Positions 17,545 through 26,418 of a DNA stretch of 64,000 nucleotides are shown here, piece after piece. Location: the NCBI RefSeq assembly GCF_022814725.1, contig NZ_CP093442.1:2170001-2234000 (forward strand), given 5' to 3'. The notes below the pieces were generated by a model, which worked only from the letters and a program-made list of their open reading frames with translations, was not told where the DNA came from and searched no databases. Within the stretch, counting starts at the first letter, position 1. Every line of letters starts with the position of its first letter. The DNA is from Bdellovibrio reynosensis (GTDB taxonomy: Bacteria > Bdellovibrionota > Bdellovibrionia > Bdellovibrionales > Bdellovibrionaceae). The translations under genes were made by a program, and so were the position numbers.

Positions 17545-18384
17545 ATGCTTAAAGGTCTTGTATCGATTTTCCTCATTATAGGTCTAGCCAGCCCTGAGAC
17601 TGCTGAAGCGAAAAAAAAGCAGACTTGCAGTCGTGTTTATCAAATAGGTGTTAGCAACTTTCCTCCTCTTTTTAGTCGCGACCAATATGGCAAACCCATT
17701 GGCATTGATAATGACCTAATTACGGCGATATTGAAAAACTCAGGATGTCGTTTTTCCATGCGATCGTTGACCCGTCCCGAATTAGCAAGTCTTTTAAATC
17801 GTGGTCGCATTGATATTGCGCTTACCGTTTCAAAGCAGCCAGTCTATGAAGTGAATGGCGAGTTTGTTTTATTGTTCGAGATCTATCGCGAAATCGCCGT
17901 TAGAAAAGAAAAAGTAAAAAATCCCTTCGCCTCTTTTAAAGAAGTTTATAACCAAAAAGATCTAAAGTTTGGAAATCTTATCGGCAGCACAGCCATGATG
18001 AAACCCGAGGACGAAGCAATTCTTATTAAAGAAAAACGTCTAGTCAAAATGCCTGACGCTGAAGGAATTTTTAAACTGATGGCTGAAAAAAGAATTGATG
18101 CCGTTGTCGCAACCCCACTTATCACTCGTTTTTTTAGAGATAAGTTTAAACTTGAAAATGAAATCGTTTTCTTTAGGGAAGATGTGAATCCAGCACCTAT
18201 CGGAATTATTTTGTCTACTAAGACCCTTTCAGCTGAAGAACGTAAGCAGCTCAAGGATTCCATCAAACAGTTGCGCGCAAACAGAACGGTCATAGAAATT
18301 TTGAAAAAAAATTTAAAGACTGACGATTTTGCACCGTCAGTCATTTCTGATCTTCGCCCACCATTGAATCAACCGAGTTTTTAA
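17545..18384 (+). CDS. Periplasmic solute-binding protein, family 3
   Basis: A 279-residue secreted protein: signal peptide to about residue 22, then a SBP_bac_3 fold (YQIGVSNFPPLFSRDQYGKPIGIDNDLITAIL, RIDIALTVSKQP, KRIDAVVATPLITRFF). It resembles the amino-acid-binding components of ABC importers but stands alone, without permease or ATPase genes nearby. It may be a sensor-type or orphan binding protein. No good ribosome binding site is visible upstream of the ATG. Confidence 0.8.
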   Translation: MLKGLVSIFLIIGLASPETAEAKKKQTCSRVYQIGVSNFPPLFSRDQYGKPIGIDNDLITAILKNSGCRFSMRSLTRPELASLLNRGRIDIALTVSKQPVYEVNGEFVLLFEIYREIAVRKEKVKNPFASFKEVYNQKDLKFGNLIGSTAMMKPEDEAILIKEKRLVKMPDAEGIFKLMAEKRIDAVVATPLITRFFRDKFKLENEIVFFREDVNPAPIGIILSTKTLSAEERKQLKDSIKQLRANRTVIEILKKNLKTDDFAPSVISDLRPPLNQPSF

Positions 18385-18694
18385 AATTTTGAAAGAACAA
18401 GGCTTCGCACAGATATCGTCGGAATTAACAACGAATTGCAAAACCACGATCATGATAGTTAAAAACGCCATGCCAGTAGGGGCCAATGCCATTGCTGGAG
18501 GAAGTCTTCCTAATTCCCCTTTTTGCAGTAAACTAATGACAACTGCTTGTATTACGAAACAATGTTGCGATCAGAAGACCTGTTAGAACAGTTTTCTTCA
18601 TAGCGTTCCTTTCCCAAAAGCGGTCATCTTTGACACCACGTTTGTTCCCGTAAAGATAAAGAGCAATGTTAATGCCAGGACAAAAAAGGACCAT
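18337..18694 (-). pseudogene. Frameshifted small membrane protein
   Basis: Reading the minus strand, one frame gives a hydrophobic segment (MVLFCPGINIALYLYG), a charged loop (KRGVKDDRFWERN), and the start of a second helix (VLTGLLIATLF), ending at a stop near 18540. Shifting one base around 18555-18570 continues as VIQAVVISLLQKGELG and a third helix (MAFLTIMIVVLQFVV). The joined product is a plausible three-helix membrane protein. An internal ATG at 18601 has AAAGGA before it and could be the true start. The 3' end overlaps the convergent solute-binding gene. I infer a decayed gene or a sequencing frameshift. Confidence 0.4.
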
Positions 18695-18726
18695 GGGCAG
18701 GAAACTCAATGTAGGAAAGGATTTGC

Positions 18727-19797
18727 TTAAATTGCGAAGCGCAATTGTGAATCGTCTTTGTTCCTAGATTCCTTATTTTGTGTAGCCAGACGAACACCAA
18801 GTCCAATCAAACGCACGGGAACGCCGCGACGTTCCCAGGCACGGCTTAACAGTCTTTGAAAATCCTGAATTTTTGGAATGCCGTGAATAACTTCTTCATG
18901 GGTGGTTTGTTTAAAGTCATGGAACTTTAATTTCACCACGATACCTTTTACGCGATCCTGATACTGACCTTTTTCAAGACGGCGCATGAAATCTTCATAG
19001 AGTGCTGGAATTTCTTTAAGACACTCATCCAAACTTTGGCGATCCTTGTTAAAGGTTTCTTCGACGGTTAAAGATTTTCTTTCCCATTCAGTAACGACTT
19101 GGCGATCATCCTTACCCACAGAGAAATCCGAAAGCTCTTGAGCCCTTGAACCAAACCAATGATGCAACTCTAAGACACTGTATTTTTGAATGTCACCGCA
19201 CGTATGTAATCCCAAATCATGCATCTTTTGAGCAGTGACTTTGCCAACCCCGAAGATTTTTTCCACCGGCAGGTCTTTGACGAAGCCAGCAACGTCTTGA
19301 GGACGAATTACAAACTGCCCGTTAGGCTTTTTCCAATCACTTGCTACCTTGGCTAAGAACTTATTTGGCGCAATTCCGGCTGAAGCCGTTAATTGAAGTT
19401 CGGTGAAAATAAGTCGACGGATTTCTTGTGCGATCAACGTAGCACTGCCACCGAATTGTTCGCATTCAGTCACGTCAAGGTAAGCTTCGTCCAACGACAA
19501 TGGTTCGATTTTGTTTGTGAATCTTTCAAATATTTCGCGCACTTTTCGACTTTCAAGTTTGTATAAGTCGAAATTTGGAGGAACTAAAATAAGCTGAGGA
19601 CATAACCGCACGGCTTGTGAAGACGGCATTGCCGACCGCACACCGAACTTACGAGCTTCATAACTAGCAGTACACAGAACACTTCGTGAATTTGGAGGTC
19701 CACCGATACCTAATGGTTTGCCTCGCAGCTCTGGGTGGTATTTCACCTCTACGGCCGCATAAAAACAATCCATGTCTATGTGGATAATCTTCCTCAT
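18727..19797 (-). CDS. dinB: DNA polymerase IV
   Basis: A 356-residue Y-family translesion polymerase. Seen: the N-terminal HIDMDCFYAAVEV catalytic block, the ASYEARKFGVRSAMP motif, SLDEAYLDVTE with the second and third acidic residues, an HhH region (KIFGVGKVTAQKMHDLG), and a little-finger domain. Length is normal. No LexA-type operator was recognised upstream. It is about 30 bases downstream of the acyltransferase gene in the same direction. Confidence 0.95.
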   Translation of the reverse strand: MRKIIHIDMDCFYAAVEVKYHPELRGKPLGIGGPPNSRSVLCTASYEARKFGVRSAMPSSQAVRLCPQLILVPPNFDLYKLESRKVREIFERFTNKIEPLSLDEAYLDVTECEQFGGSATLIAQEIRRLIFTELQLTASAGIAPNKFLAKVASDWKKPNGQFVIRPQDVAGFVKDLPVEKIFGVGKVTAQKMHDLGLHTCGDIQKYSVLELHHWFGSRAQELSDFSVGKDDRQVVTEWERKSLTVEETFNKDRQSLDECLKEIPALYEDFMRRLEKGQYQDRVKGIVVKLKFHDFKQTTHEEVIHGIPKIQDFQRLLSRAWERRGVPVRLIGLGVRLATQNKESRNKDDSQLRFAI

Positions 19798-19829
19798 TTA
19801 CATATTATTTACATATCAACTAAGGCAAA

Positions 19830-20666
19830 TCAAGTAGATTCTGTTTCAAACTCGATGGCTGCGGAGTCCTCTTGGGGAGCGCCTTTTACGGGAACAAATT
19901 TAGCCGAAATCAAAGCGTGAGCCTTGTCAGCAATCAGGCCACGGTCATCTTCAGTTGTGCAGAAGATTTTTTCCAAGAATTCAACTTCAGCATCCACCGA
20001 TTTTAACGTGAGAGATTTCCACATCGCTGTCACAAACGGAATATCGCCGTACCAACAAACATGGTCACGCCACTTTAAGGAAAACTCTTCGTCATTAATC
20101 TTACGGAAATTAATAACGATGGGTTGAATTGGAACTCCCGCGTAAGCGGCAGCCATGATCAATGTTTTCTTAAACGGCAAAACCTTTTCGCCATTAGTTG
20201 ATGTCGCTTCGGGATAAAGCACAACTCGGTAGCCACGCTTTAAAACGGCGCCGATGGATTTCATTTCTTCTAAAATCTTCGTGCGACTGCGGCGCTCGAC
20301 GTACATGCAGCCTGCCATTTCGGTCAATAATCCTAGGAATGGCGTTTCTTTCATTTCATTTGAAGTTACAAAGACCACCGGAAAACAGGAAGCCAACATC
20401 AAGATATCAACAAATCCCATGTGATTACTTACGGCTAAGAATTTTTCTGAATCACCTGGACGGTTGGTGTACTTAACTCTGCAGTTAAAGACTTTAAGCA
20501 TGATTCCGCTAGTAAAACGGCTGTTGTTTGAAAATGTACGAATTCTTTTATCGGGATCGCGAATAAAGAGATGGCAAAAGAACGACCAAATCAGAAAGCT
20601 AGAAATGATTAAAACAAATAATATAAGTCTATAGCCGCCGCGCAGCCCGGTACGGATTTCTTCCAC
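19830..20666 (-). CDS. 1-acyl-sn-glycerol-3-phosphate acyltransferase family protein
   Basis: A 278-residue PlsC-family acyltransferase, which transfers acyl chains to lysophosphatidic acid or a related acceptor at the inner membrane. One N-terminal transmembrane helix (about residues 13-34). Motif I is SNHMGFVDILML (His-X4-Asp), an FLGLLTEMAGCMYVERR block follows, and YPEATSTNGE stands where PEGTRS is usual. It lies upstream of dinB in the same direction. PlsC itself or an ornithine-lipid second acyltransferase (OlsA) are both possible; an OlsB-like protein is encoded at 29237-30112. Confidence 0.85.
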   Translation of the reverse strand: MEEIRTGLRGGYRLILFVLIISSFLIWSFFCHLFIRDPDKRIRTFSNNSRFTSGIMLKVFNCRVKYTNRPGDSEKFLAVSNHMGFVDILMLASCFPVVFVTSNEMKETPFLGLLTEMAGCMYVERRSRTKILEEMKSIGAVLKRGYRVVLYPEATSTNGEKVLPFKKTLIMAAAYAGVPIQPIVINFRKINDEEFSLKWRDHVCWYGDIPFVTAMWKSLTLKSVDAEVEFLEKIFCTTEDDRGLIADKAHALISAKFVPVKGAPQEDSAAIEFETEST

Positions 20667-20706
20667 ACCTTATTAGAATCCAGCAACCGGGCTTTGACAA
20701 TGAACT

Positions 20707-21264
20707 TTAATTACAATCGACTTCGACGATATCTAAATAAAGGCTTCGCGTATATGCGCGCGCTTTGCCAGTACCAATTAGTGTGGCAGCCAAATTTCCT
20801 CTTAAGATAGCCGAACCACCGCACTCAGTTTCAAGAATCGCTGCTTGCTGCAAAGACTTGCTGATTCGTGACGTACGATCGGTTGATTCGGTCTCAACAA
20901 CTTGTCGCTCACCTTGCTCACCGGCTTTGAAAAGTTCTAAATCAACACGAGCCTTTGTTTGGGAGGGGTATGCTCGTAAACTTGTAAGCTGATGGCTGTT
21001 TGCAACGATGATTTTCTTTCCGGCGGCTGCTTGAAGAGTCACTGCAAAGGTGCAGGCTCCGCGTGCTACTTTTTTATCTTCTTCTTTTTTCACATATATG
21101 CTGTTTGGAATTAAATAACGATTTTGTCCCACTTCAGTCAGCTCGTGGGTTCCCACTGATGCTTGACAGGCACTGCCTGCGATTTCTACATAACCAAGTT
21201 GAGCTGCCTCGGCTTGTAAAACAAAGAGAACACTAGCTGCTAAAATCATAACGCTCTTACCCAT
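20707..21264 (-). CDS. Secreted protein of unknown function
   Basis: A 185-residue protein with a clear signal peptide (cleavage near AEAA, residue 21) and a probably all-beta mature domain with four Cys that could form two disulfides. The pattern of a GSAC near the start of the mature part, an RGACTF, and a C-terminal strand reminded me of the DUF4360 secreted family, but I cannot verify this. A GGGGG-containing ribosome binding site precedes the ATG. Confidence 0.65.
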   Translation of the reverse strand: MGKSVMILAASVLFVLQAEAAQLGYVEIAGSACQASVGTHELTEVGQNRYLIPNSIYVKKEEDKKVARGACTFAVTLQAAAGKKIIVANSHQLTSLRAYPSQTKARVDLELFKAGEQGERQVVETESTDRTSRISKSLQQAAILETECGGSAILRGNLAATLIGTGKARAYTRSLYLDIVEVDCN

Positions 21265-21344
21265 AACTCCCCCTTGTGGTTTTCTGGAAGCTTTTTGCCA
21301 CCAGATTCTTCGATATATTTTTCAGTTTCAAAAAAAGTGCCAAT

Positions 21345-21372
21345 AAAAAACCAGGCGATTTGCACCGCCTGG
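21345..21372 (-). terminator. Terminator of the ku-ligD operon
   Basis: On the minus strand, a CCAGGCG / CGCCTGG stem with an eight-base loop is followed by TTTTTTATT. It lies 60 bases past the ligD stop. Confidence 0.85.
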
Positions 21373-21431
21373 AAAGATAGTAATATCGAAATTTTTTTTC
21401 AATCACATCACAAGTAATCTGCAACACAACA

Positions 21432-23924
21432 CTATGCTGCCGATGAAACTACGGGCTTAAGAATATTGATTCGCTGCTCTTTTTTGAAGAAGTCCTTCCA
21501 TGGGTCCACTTTTCTTTTACTTAAATGTTTAATAGCGTTTTCCAAAGTGAAGACGTCAGGCCCTTCAATGGTTTTCAGCTCTTCCCAAGTGATCGGCATC
21601 GCCACTGCTGACTTCGCCCGTGCCCGCAAGGAATAAGGCACGACAGCTGTTGCCCCGCGACCGTTTCGCAAATAGTCCACAAAGATTCTTTTCCCGCGAA
21701 CTTTCTTAGCCATGTTCACTGTATAACGGTCAGGATTGCGCGAAGCCATTTCCTTACCTAATGTGTGCGAAAAAGTTTTAATCTGATCCCAGGAATATAT
21801 CGGCGCCACAGGAATGTGAACATGGACCCCTTTTCCGCCAGACACCTTAACAAAGCTTTTCAACTGCAGACCATCTAAAATTTCTTTTAAAGAAAATGCA
21901 GCTTCAATAACTTGCTTCCAATGCACACCAGGACCCGGGTCGAAATCCATCACGATCTGATCTGGATTTTCGATGGCATCACTGTGACAGTTCCAAGCGT
22001 GAAGTTCAAAAGCATTCATTTGCGACAAAGACAACAACCCTTCTTTAGAATCAATAGTCAAATACGCCTTCGGCCCGCTTCTTTCGACGATGGTGACGGG
22101 AATAAATTCTAAAGGAACTTTTCCAGCGATGTGCTTTTGGAAGAAACAAGTTTTCTCTGAACCTTCCGGGCATCGCAACAATGCCAAGGGGCGATTCGCA
22201 ATATGCGGCAAAATTACTTCAGCAAAATCTTGATAATATCTAGCAATCTGCAGTTTCGTTATTTTTTCTTTTCTATATAAAATTTTATCCGGATTAGTGA
22301 GCGCTAATTTCTCGTTATCAGCTTTCTGTTTTGGCGAGACTTTCTTTTTCGGAACTATTACTGACTTTAACGATTTTTTATTCTCAATATGAATTTCTTT
22401 AGCAGGTTTATCTTCACGCAGACCATGAAACACGGCGGTCCGTAAAATCTTATCTGAAGTCCACTGCCCAAAACTTACTTCCGCAACAAGTCCCGGCTTA
22501 ATGTAATGAACGCCGCGCCCTTTTGGCGAAGCTATATCAAACGGGCTTTTTGTCATTTCCCGAGGCTTTAATTTCTTATGTATGTCCATTAAAGAACGTT
22601 CTGTAAAACCCGTCCCGACTTTTCCGACATAACGAAGCTTTCCATCCTCGTAAGCTCCTAACAAAAGGGCACCAAATCCCCCATTGCGCGAGCCTTCACC
22701 CACCGTATAACCACCGATCACAAACTCCTGATGAAGTTTGCATTTTGTTTTTACCCAGCCACTGTTTCTGCTGCTGCGGTAAGGAGCATCAAGATCTTTA
22801 GATACAAGACCTTCCAGTTGATAATTACATGCAGCTTCGAAAAGATCAGCACCACTTCCGTCGACGTGCTCACTATATCGAATGATCCTGTTGTCAAACT
22901 CTGCCAGGATTTTTTCCAGTCGATGTTTTCTTTCTTTAAGTGGAAAGGACCTACAATCGACGCCATCCACGTATAACAAATCAAAAACATAGTAAATCAA
23001 ACGTCTTGATTCTTTGGCCTTCAAAGAATTCTGCAATTTTTGAAAATCACTTCGCCCTTGATCGTCTAACCATACGACTTCACCATCTAGGATGGCATTG
23101 CTCACGGGCAGATCCTTTAATTCAGATGCGATGGTTGGATATTTTTGACTCCAGTTAAGACCATTACGGGTGTAAAGAGTTACCTTTCCACCTTCGATGT
23201 GAGCTTGCGTACGATAACCATCAAACTTAGTTTCATGCACCCAACTTTCTCCTTCAGGCGGCTCTTTGACGAGCTCTGCTAGCTGAGGAGATATGAATCC
23301 TGGAAGCTTTTTTACGCGGGCTTTTTTTTTTGAAGTCACCTTTTTCGCGGCAGCAGCGGGTTCAGCGGTTTTTCGGCGCTTACTTACTTTTCCAGTATTA
23401 GGATCTTCAATGGGGACTAACGGTTCTGTGTTGGCATAAGCATCGGTCCTTTTAACAAGCAACCACTGCGACTTGTCGCCGGAAGCTGGGCGACTTGTTT
23501 TGATAAGCATCCACTGACCATGCAGATGCTTACCTTTAAGTTTAAATTCCAAATGCCCTTTCTTTAAACCCTCACGGGGATTCCCTATCGGCTCCCAAGT
23601 GCCAGTGTCCCAAATGTAAACTCGGCCCGCACCGTAGTTGCCTTCAGGAATCACGCCTTCAAAATTTCCATAGGATAAGGGGTGATCTTCTGTTTCAACG
23701 GCCAAACGTTTTACTGTCGGGTCATTGGAAGGACCTTTGGGCACAGCCCAGCTTTTTAAAACACCGTTGTATTCAAGGCGAAAATCATAATGCAACCTAG
23801 AGGCATGATGTTCTTGCACCACAAACATCAAAGGATGATCCTTGGATTTTGATTTCTTAGGAGCATGTTTTGGTTCTGGCGTTTCCCTAAAATTTCTTTT
23901 TTTATTATACTCGCGCAACGGCAT
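21432..23924 (-). CDS. ligD: ATP-dependent DNA ligase D (PE-LIG-POL)
   Basis: An 830-residue multidomain enzyme of bacterial non-homologous end joining. Order: N-terminal 3'-phosphoesterase (FVVQEHHASRLHYDFRLE, residues ~33-50), a linker rich in Lys/Ala, a ligase domain with the adenylation motif HETKFDGYRTQAH (near residue 230) and DGEVVWLD, an OB fold, then a C-terminal polymerase/primase domain (residues ~545-800) with MDFDPGPGVHW and SGGKGVHVHIPV. All three activities look intact. It is coupled to ku: the ku stop and the ligD start overlap as TAATG. Confidence 0.96.
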   Translation of the reverse strand: MPLREYNKKRNFRETPEPKHAPKKSKSKDHPLMFVVQEHHASRLHYDFRLEYNGVLKSWAVPKGPSNDPTVKRLAVETEDHPLSYGNFEGVIPEGNYGAGRVYIWDTGTWEPIGNPREGLKKGHLEFKLKGKHLHGQWMLIKTSRPASGDKSQWLLVKRTDAYANTEPLVPIEDPNTGKVSKRRKTAEPAAAAKKVTSKKKARVKKLPGFISPQLAELVKEPPEGESWVHETKFDGYRTQAHIEGGKVTLYTRNGLNWSQKYPTIASELKDLPVSNAILDGEVVWLDDQGRSDFQKLQNSLKAKESRRLIYYVFDLLYVDGVDCRSFPLKERKHRLEKILAEFDNRIIRYSEHVDGSGADLFEAACNYQLEGLVSKDLDAPYRSSRNSGWVKTKCKLHQEFVIGGYTVGEGSRNGGFGALLLGAYEDGKLRYVGKVGTGFTERSLMDIHKKLKPREMTKSPFDIASPKGRGVHYIKPGLVAEVSFGQWTSDKILRTAVFHGLREDKPAKEIHIENKKSLKSVIVPKKKVSPKQKADNEKLALTNPDKILYRKEKITKLQIARYYQDFAEVILPHIANRPLALLRCPEGSEKTCFFQKHIAGKVPLEFIPVTIVERSGPKAYLTIDSKEGLLSLSQMNAFELHAWNCHSDAIENPDQIVMDFDPGPGVHWKQVIEAAFSLKEILDGLQLKSFVKVSGGKGVHVHIPVAPIYSWDQIKTFSHTLGKEMASRNPDRYTVNMAKKVRGKRIFVDYLRNGRGATAVVPYSLRARAKSAVAMPITWEELKTIEGPDVFTLENAIKHLSKRKVDPWKDFFKKEQRINILKPVVSSAA

Positions 23925-24823
23925 TAGTGATGTCTCCTAGAAGCAGATCGACCATTGGCCGCTTTCTTTGTTGGCGGTCTAGACATTTTTGGTATTTTCT
24001 CTTCTTTGGGCTCTTTGGTTTTCTTGCCTTTTGCTTCTAAGCTTTTTCTTAATAGTGGCAAAAGATCGACCACGTTAGATGATTCTTCGACGCGTTCTTC
24101 TTTAACTGGTTCTTCGACAAATTTGCCTTTGCCGGCTTTAACCTTAGCTTCGATTCTTTTCATGATGTCGTCATAAAAAGTATCTTTGTATTTTTCTGGT
24201 TTCCATTTCGCTGACATACCCTTGATAAGGTCTTCGGCCATCTTTAATTCTCGGTCAGAGAATTTGACGTTGGGGTTTACTTCTTCAAGATAATTAACTT
24301 CATCGATTTCTTTGACCTCGTGGGCAAAGCGAAGAATTTCTAAAATAAGGTAATCTGATTTGGGCATTATCATGCAAAGATGTTGTTTAGTGCGAATCAC
24401 GATTTTTGCAATTGCTACTTTACCTGTATTTTCTAAGGCTTGTTTAAGTAAGAAATATCCTTTTTCAGCACCCTTTTGCGGAGCCAGATAATACGGCTTT
24501 TCAAACAGCATCGTATCAAGATCTTCTTGTGGGACGAAATCTTCGATATCAATGGTTTTTGTAGCTTTAACATTCGCACGTTCGAAATCTTTATCTTCCA
24601 TGATAACAAACTGGCCGGGTTTGTATTGAAACCCTTTTACGATGCGATCATAGGGAACCTCTTTACCGGTTTTAGCATTTATTTTTTTGTATTTGATATG
24701 CGCTAAATCTTTTTCATCCAACATTGAAAAACTAAGGTCTTTGGATTGTTGGGCGCTTTGTAAAGATACGGGAATGTTCAAAAGGCCAAAACTGATGCTC
24801 CCTTTCCAAATATTTGATCGCAT
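23924..24823 (-). CDS. ku: Ku protein, non-homologous end joining
   Basis: A 299-residue bacterial Ku homologue, which binds DNA ends as a homodimer and recruits LigD. The N-terminus IWKGSISFGLLNIPVSL and the core IVKGFQYKPGQFVIMEDKDFE, YYLAPQKGAEKGYFLL and CMIMPKSDYLILEILR blocks are diagnostic. The C-terminal tail is Lys/Arg-rich, as in longer Ku proteins that thread onto or loop DNA. I start at the ATG at 24823, preceded by AGGGGGG; the frame is open 14 codons further, without such a site. It forms an operon with ligD. Confidence 0.95.
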   Translation of the reverse strand: MRSNIWKGSISFGLLNIPVSLQSAQQSKDLSFSMLDEKDLAHIKYKKINAKTGKEVPYDRIVKGFQYKPGQFVIMEDKDFERANVKATKTIDIEDFVPQEDLDTMLFEKPYYLAPQKGAEKGYFLLKQALENTGKVAIAKIVIRTKQHLCMIMPKSDYLILEILRFAHEVKEIDEVNYLEEVNPNVKFSDRELKMAEDLIKGMSAKWKPEKYKDTFYDDIMKRIEAKVKAGKGKFVEEPVKEERVEESSNVVDLLPLLRKSLEAKGKKTKEPKEEKIPKMSRPPTKKAANGRSASRRHH

Positions 24824-24999
24824 ATTCCCCCCTACCACTAAGGTAATCGCGTTCACCGGGGACATAAATGAAAAGGCAATGTCTTGGTAAAACTCAGGAT
24901 GAAAAAATGACCCAGCACATACCCTCAGTACTTGGGTCGGTTCCTAGATTTAAAATGTGAAATCCAAAATGCTGGAATTTCATATTCATTAATCGGACT

Positions 25000-25019
25000 A
25001 AGTCGAATTAAACCGACTT
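25000..25019. promoter_or_regulatory. Inverted repeat between ku and the lipoprotein operon
   Basis: AAGTCG and CGACTT half-sites separated by an AT-rich eight-base spacer, placed about 60 bases before the lipoprotein start in the divergent intergenic region. It could be an operator. There is no evidence beyond symmetry and position. Confidence 0.25.
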
Positions 25020-25077
25020 TAAGCCTGGCAATGGGATTGCTTATTGCCCTGATGGATTATTAGAAAAGGAGATTTTC

Positions 25078-26409
25078 ATGTCCAAAAATATGTACCGTTT
25101 GACACTTATATTGGTTTCGCTTTTTCTAGCCATGAATTTGGGATGCCAAGGAAGTTCATCCGGCGAAAAAAAAGAAGCACCCACTGGTGGCGCCCCTGAA
25201 GGACAAACCACCAAAGTGTTCCCGAATGGAATCATGATCGATATCGCAAAACTCGTTGAGCTGCGAGAAGATCAATCGAATTTTCCAGAGTTCAAAGAAA
25301 ATCTCAATGTTTTTCAGGCGCGAATTTCTATTCCTGAAACTCTTTATAAAGCTTCCACTGAAATTAGACGATCCCACAAAGCAGATGCTGTAAACCCAGG
25401 CTATGAAGTAGTGCCAAAAGCTTCCGCTGAATATAAGGATGGTTATTACGTTGTTACTGACACCTTTCGTTTATTCGAAAGAAGTTTAGTAAAGTCTTCG
25501 GTCGCCTATAAGGTCTACGTCGATGAAAAGGCTGCTGCCGGGAACACTGTCATCTTGCTGCCGGACCTTGTAGTTCCAAAAGTGACAGATAAAGCGCTGA
25601 CCCTTGATGCGCTTGGAATGGCAAGCGGCAAGTACGAATTTGGCAACCTTATTTTAGAACGGGATGCTGTTCTTTTCACTCAAGGCGCAGAAATCCAATT
25701 ATTCACTAATCGCCTTATTTCTGATCAAGCAAGAATAGAAACGTTCAGCCATGAAGAAGCTATTAAAGCCGCAGATGATCTTGATAACGGTCGCAGTGGC
25801 GGCGCAATTTACCTTCAAGCTAAAACTGGAACGGGCTCTTTACATGTAGAAATGCGTGGAACTAAAGGTGGAAAAGGCGCCATTGGTGATAATGCTTCGG
25901 GCACGGGCACAACTGGAGGTACGGGAGCTGATGGAGTTGCTTACACTGAATGTGAACCTCATCCAAGATTCGCCGTTTCAGTTCCTCGCGAGTCTGATGT
26001 TCTTATGATGGTGAATAGACCTATCGAGACTCAACGCTGTTATAGTTGGTGCGAACGTAATCCTGGTTCCGGTGGCCAAGGTGGCAAAGGTCCAACAGGT
26101 GGCAAAGGAAAAAAAGGCGGTACGGGAGGAAGCTCTGGAACTATCAACATTCTAGTTAATAAAGCCCAACCCAATGTTCAGATCACTGTGAACCGCATCC
26201 CTGGCGAAGGCGGCGAAGGTGGCGAAGGTGGTAAAGGCGGTAGTGGTGGCGCTGGAGGTGCTGCAGGATCTCAGCCGAGAAGCTGTAAAGCTGCTTCGGC
26301 TGGAGCTACAGGACCAACCGGGGATCAAGGACCTAAAGGCGACAGTGGTGACGTCATTGAACTAGATAACACTAGCAGCGTCATTGTTGATGGAAAAGAA
26401 ATTCTGTAG
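25078..26409 (+). CDS. Collagen-like glycine-repeat lipoprotein
   Basis: A 443-residue predicted lipoprotein: signal peptide with lipobox ending NLGC (Cys at about residue 23). Residues ~50-250 are beta-rich and without a recognised family. The C-terminal ~190 residues carry three glycine-rich tracts (around GGKGAIGDNASGTGTTGG, GSGGQGGKGPTGGKGKKGG, GEGGEGGEGGKGGSGG), the last ending in true Gly-X-Y triplets (GATGPTGDQGPKGDSGD). Four to six Cys between the tracts may crosslink. AAAGGAG precedes the ATG. It is followed after nine bases by another lipoprotein gene. A surface-exposed or stalk-like role is inference. Confidence 0.85.
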   Translation: MSKNMYRLTLILVSLFLAMNLGCQGSSSGEKKEAPTGGAPEGQTTKVFPNGIMIDIAKLVELREDQSNFPEFKENLNVFQARISIPETLYKASTEIRRSHKADAVNPGYEVVPKASAEYKDGYYVVTDTFRLFERSLVKSSVAYKVYVDEKAAAGNTVILLPDLVVPKVTDKALTLDALGMASGKYEFGNLILERDAVLFTQGAEIQLFTNRLISDQARIETFSHEEAIKAADDLDNGRSGGAIYLQAKTGTGSLHVEMRGTKGGKGAIGDNASGTGTTGGTGADGVAYTECEPHPRFAVSVPRESDVLMMVNRPIETQRCYSWCERNPGSGGQGGKGPTGGKGKKGGTGGSSGTINILVNKAQPNVQITVNRIPGEGGEGGEGGKGGSGGAGGAAGSQPRSCKAASAGATGPTGDQGPKGDSGDVIELDNTSSVIVDGKEIL

Positions 26410-26418
26410 GAGACGAAA

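Noticed and set aside
18389-18586. A 65-residue + strand frame after the solute-binding protein
   Set aside because: Composition is not protein-like, there is no start signal, and the opposite strand explains the region better as a frameshifted membrane protein.
24890-24945. Possible terminator (GACCCA/TGGGTC followed by Ts on the minus strand) upstream of ku
   Set aside because: Six-base stem with a very long loop and no gene upstream for it to terminate.
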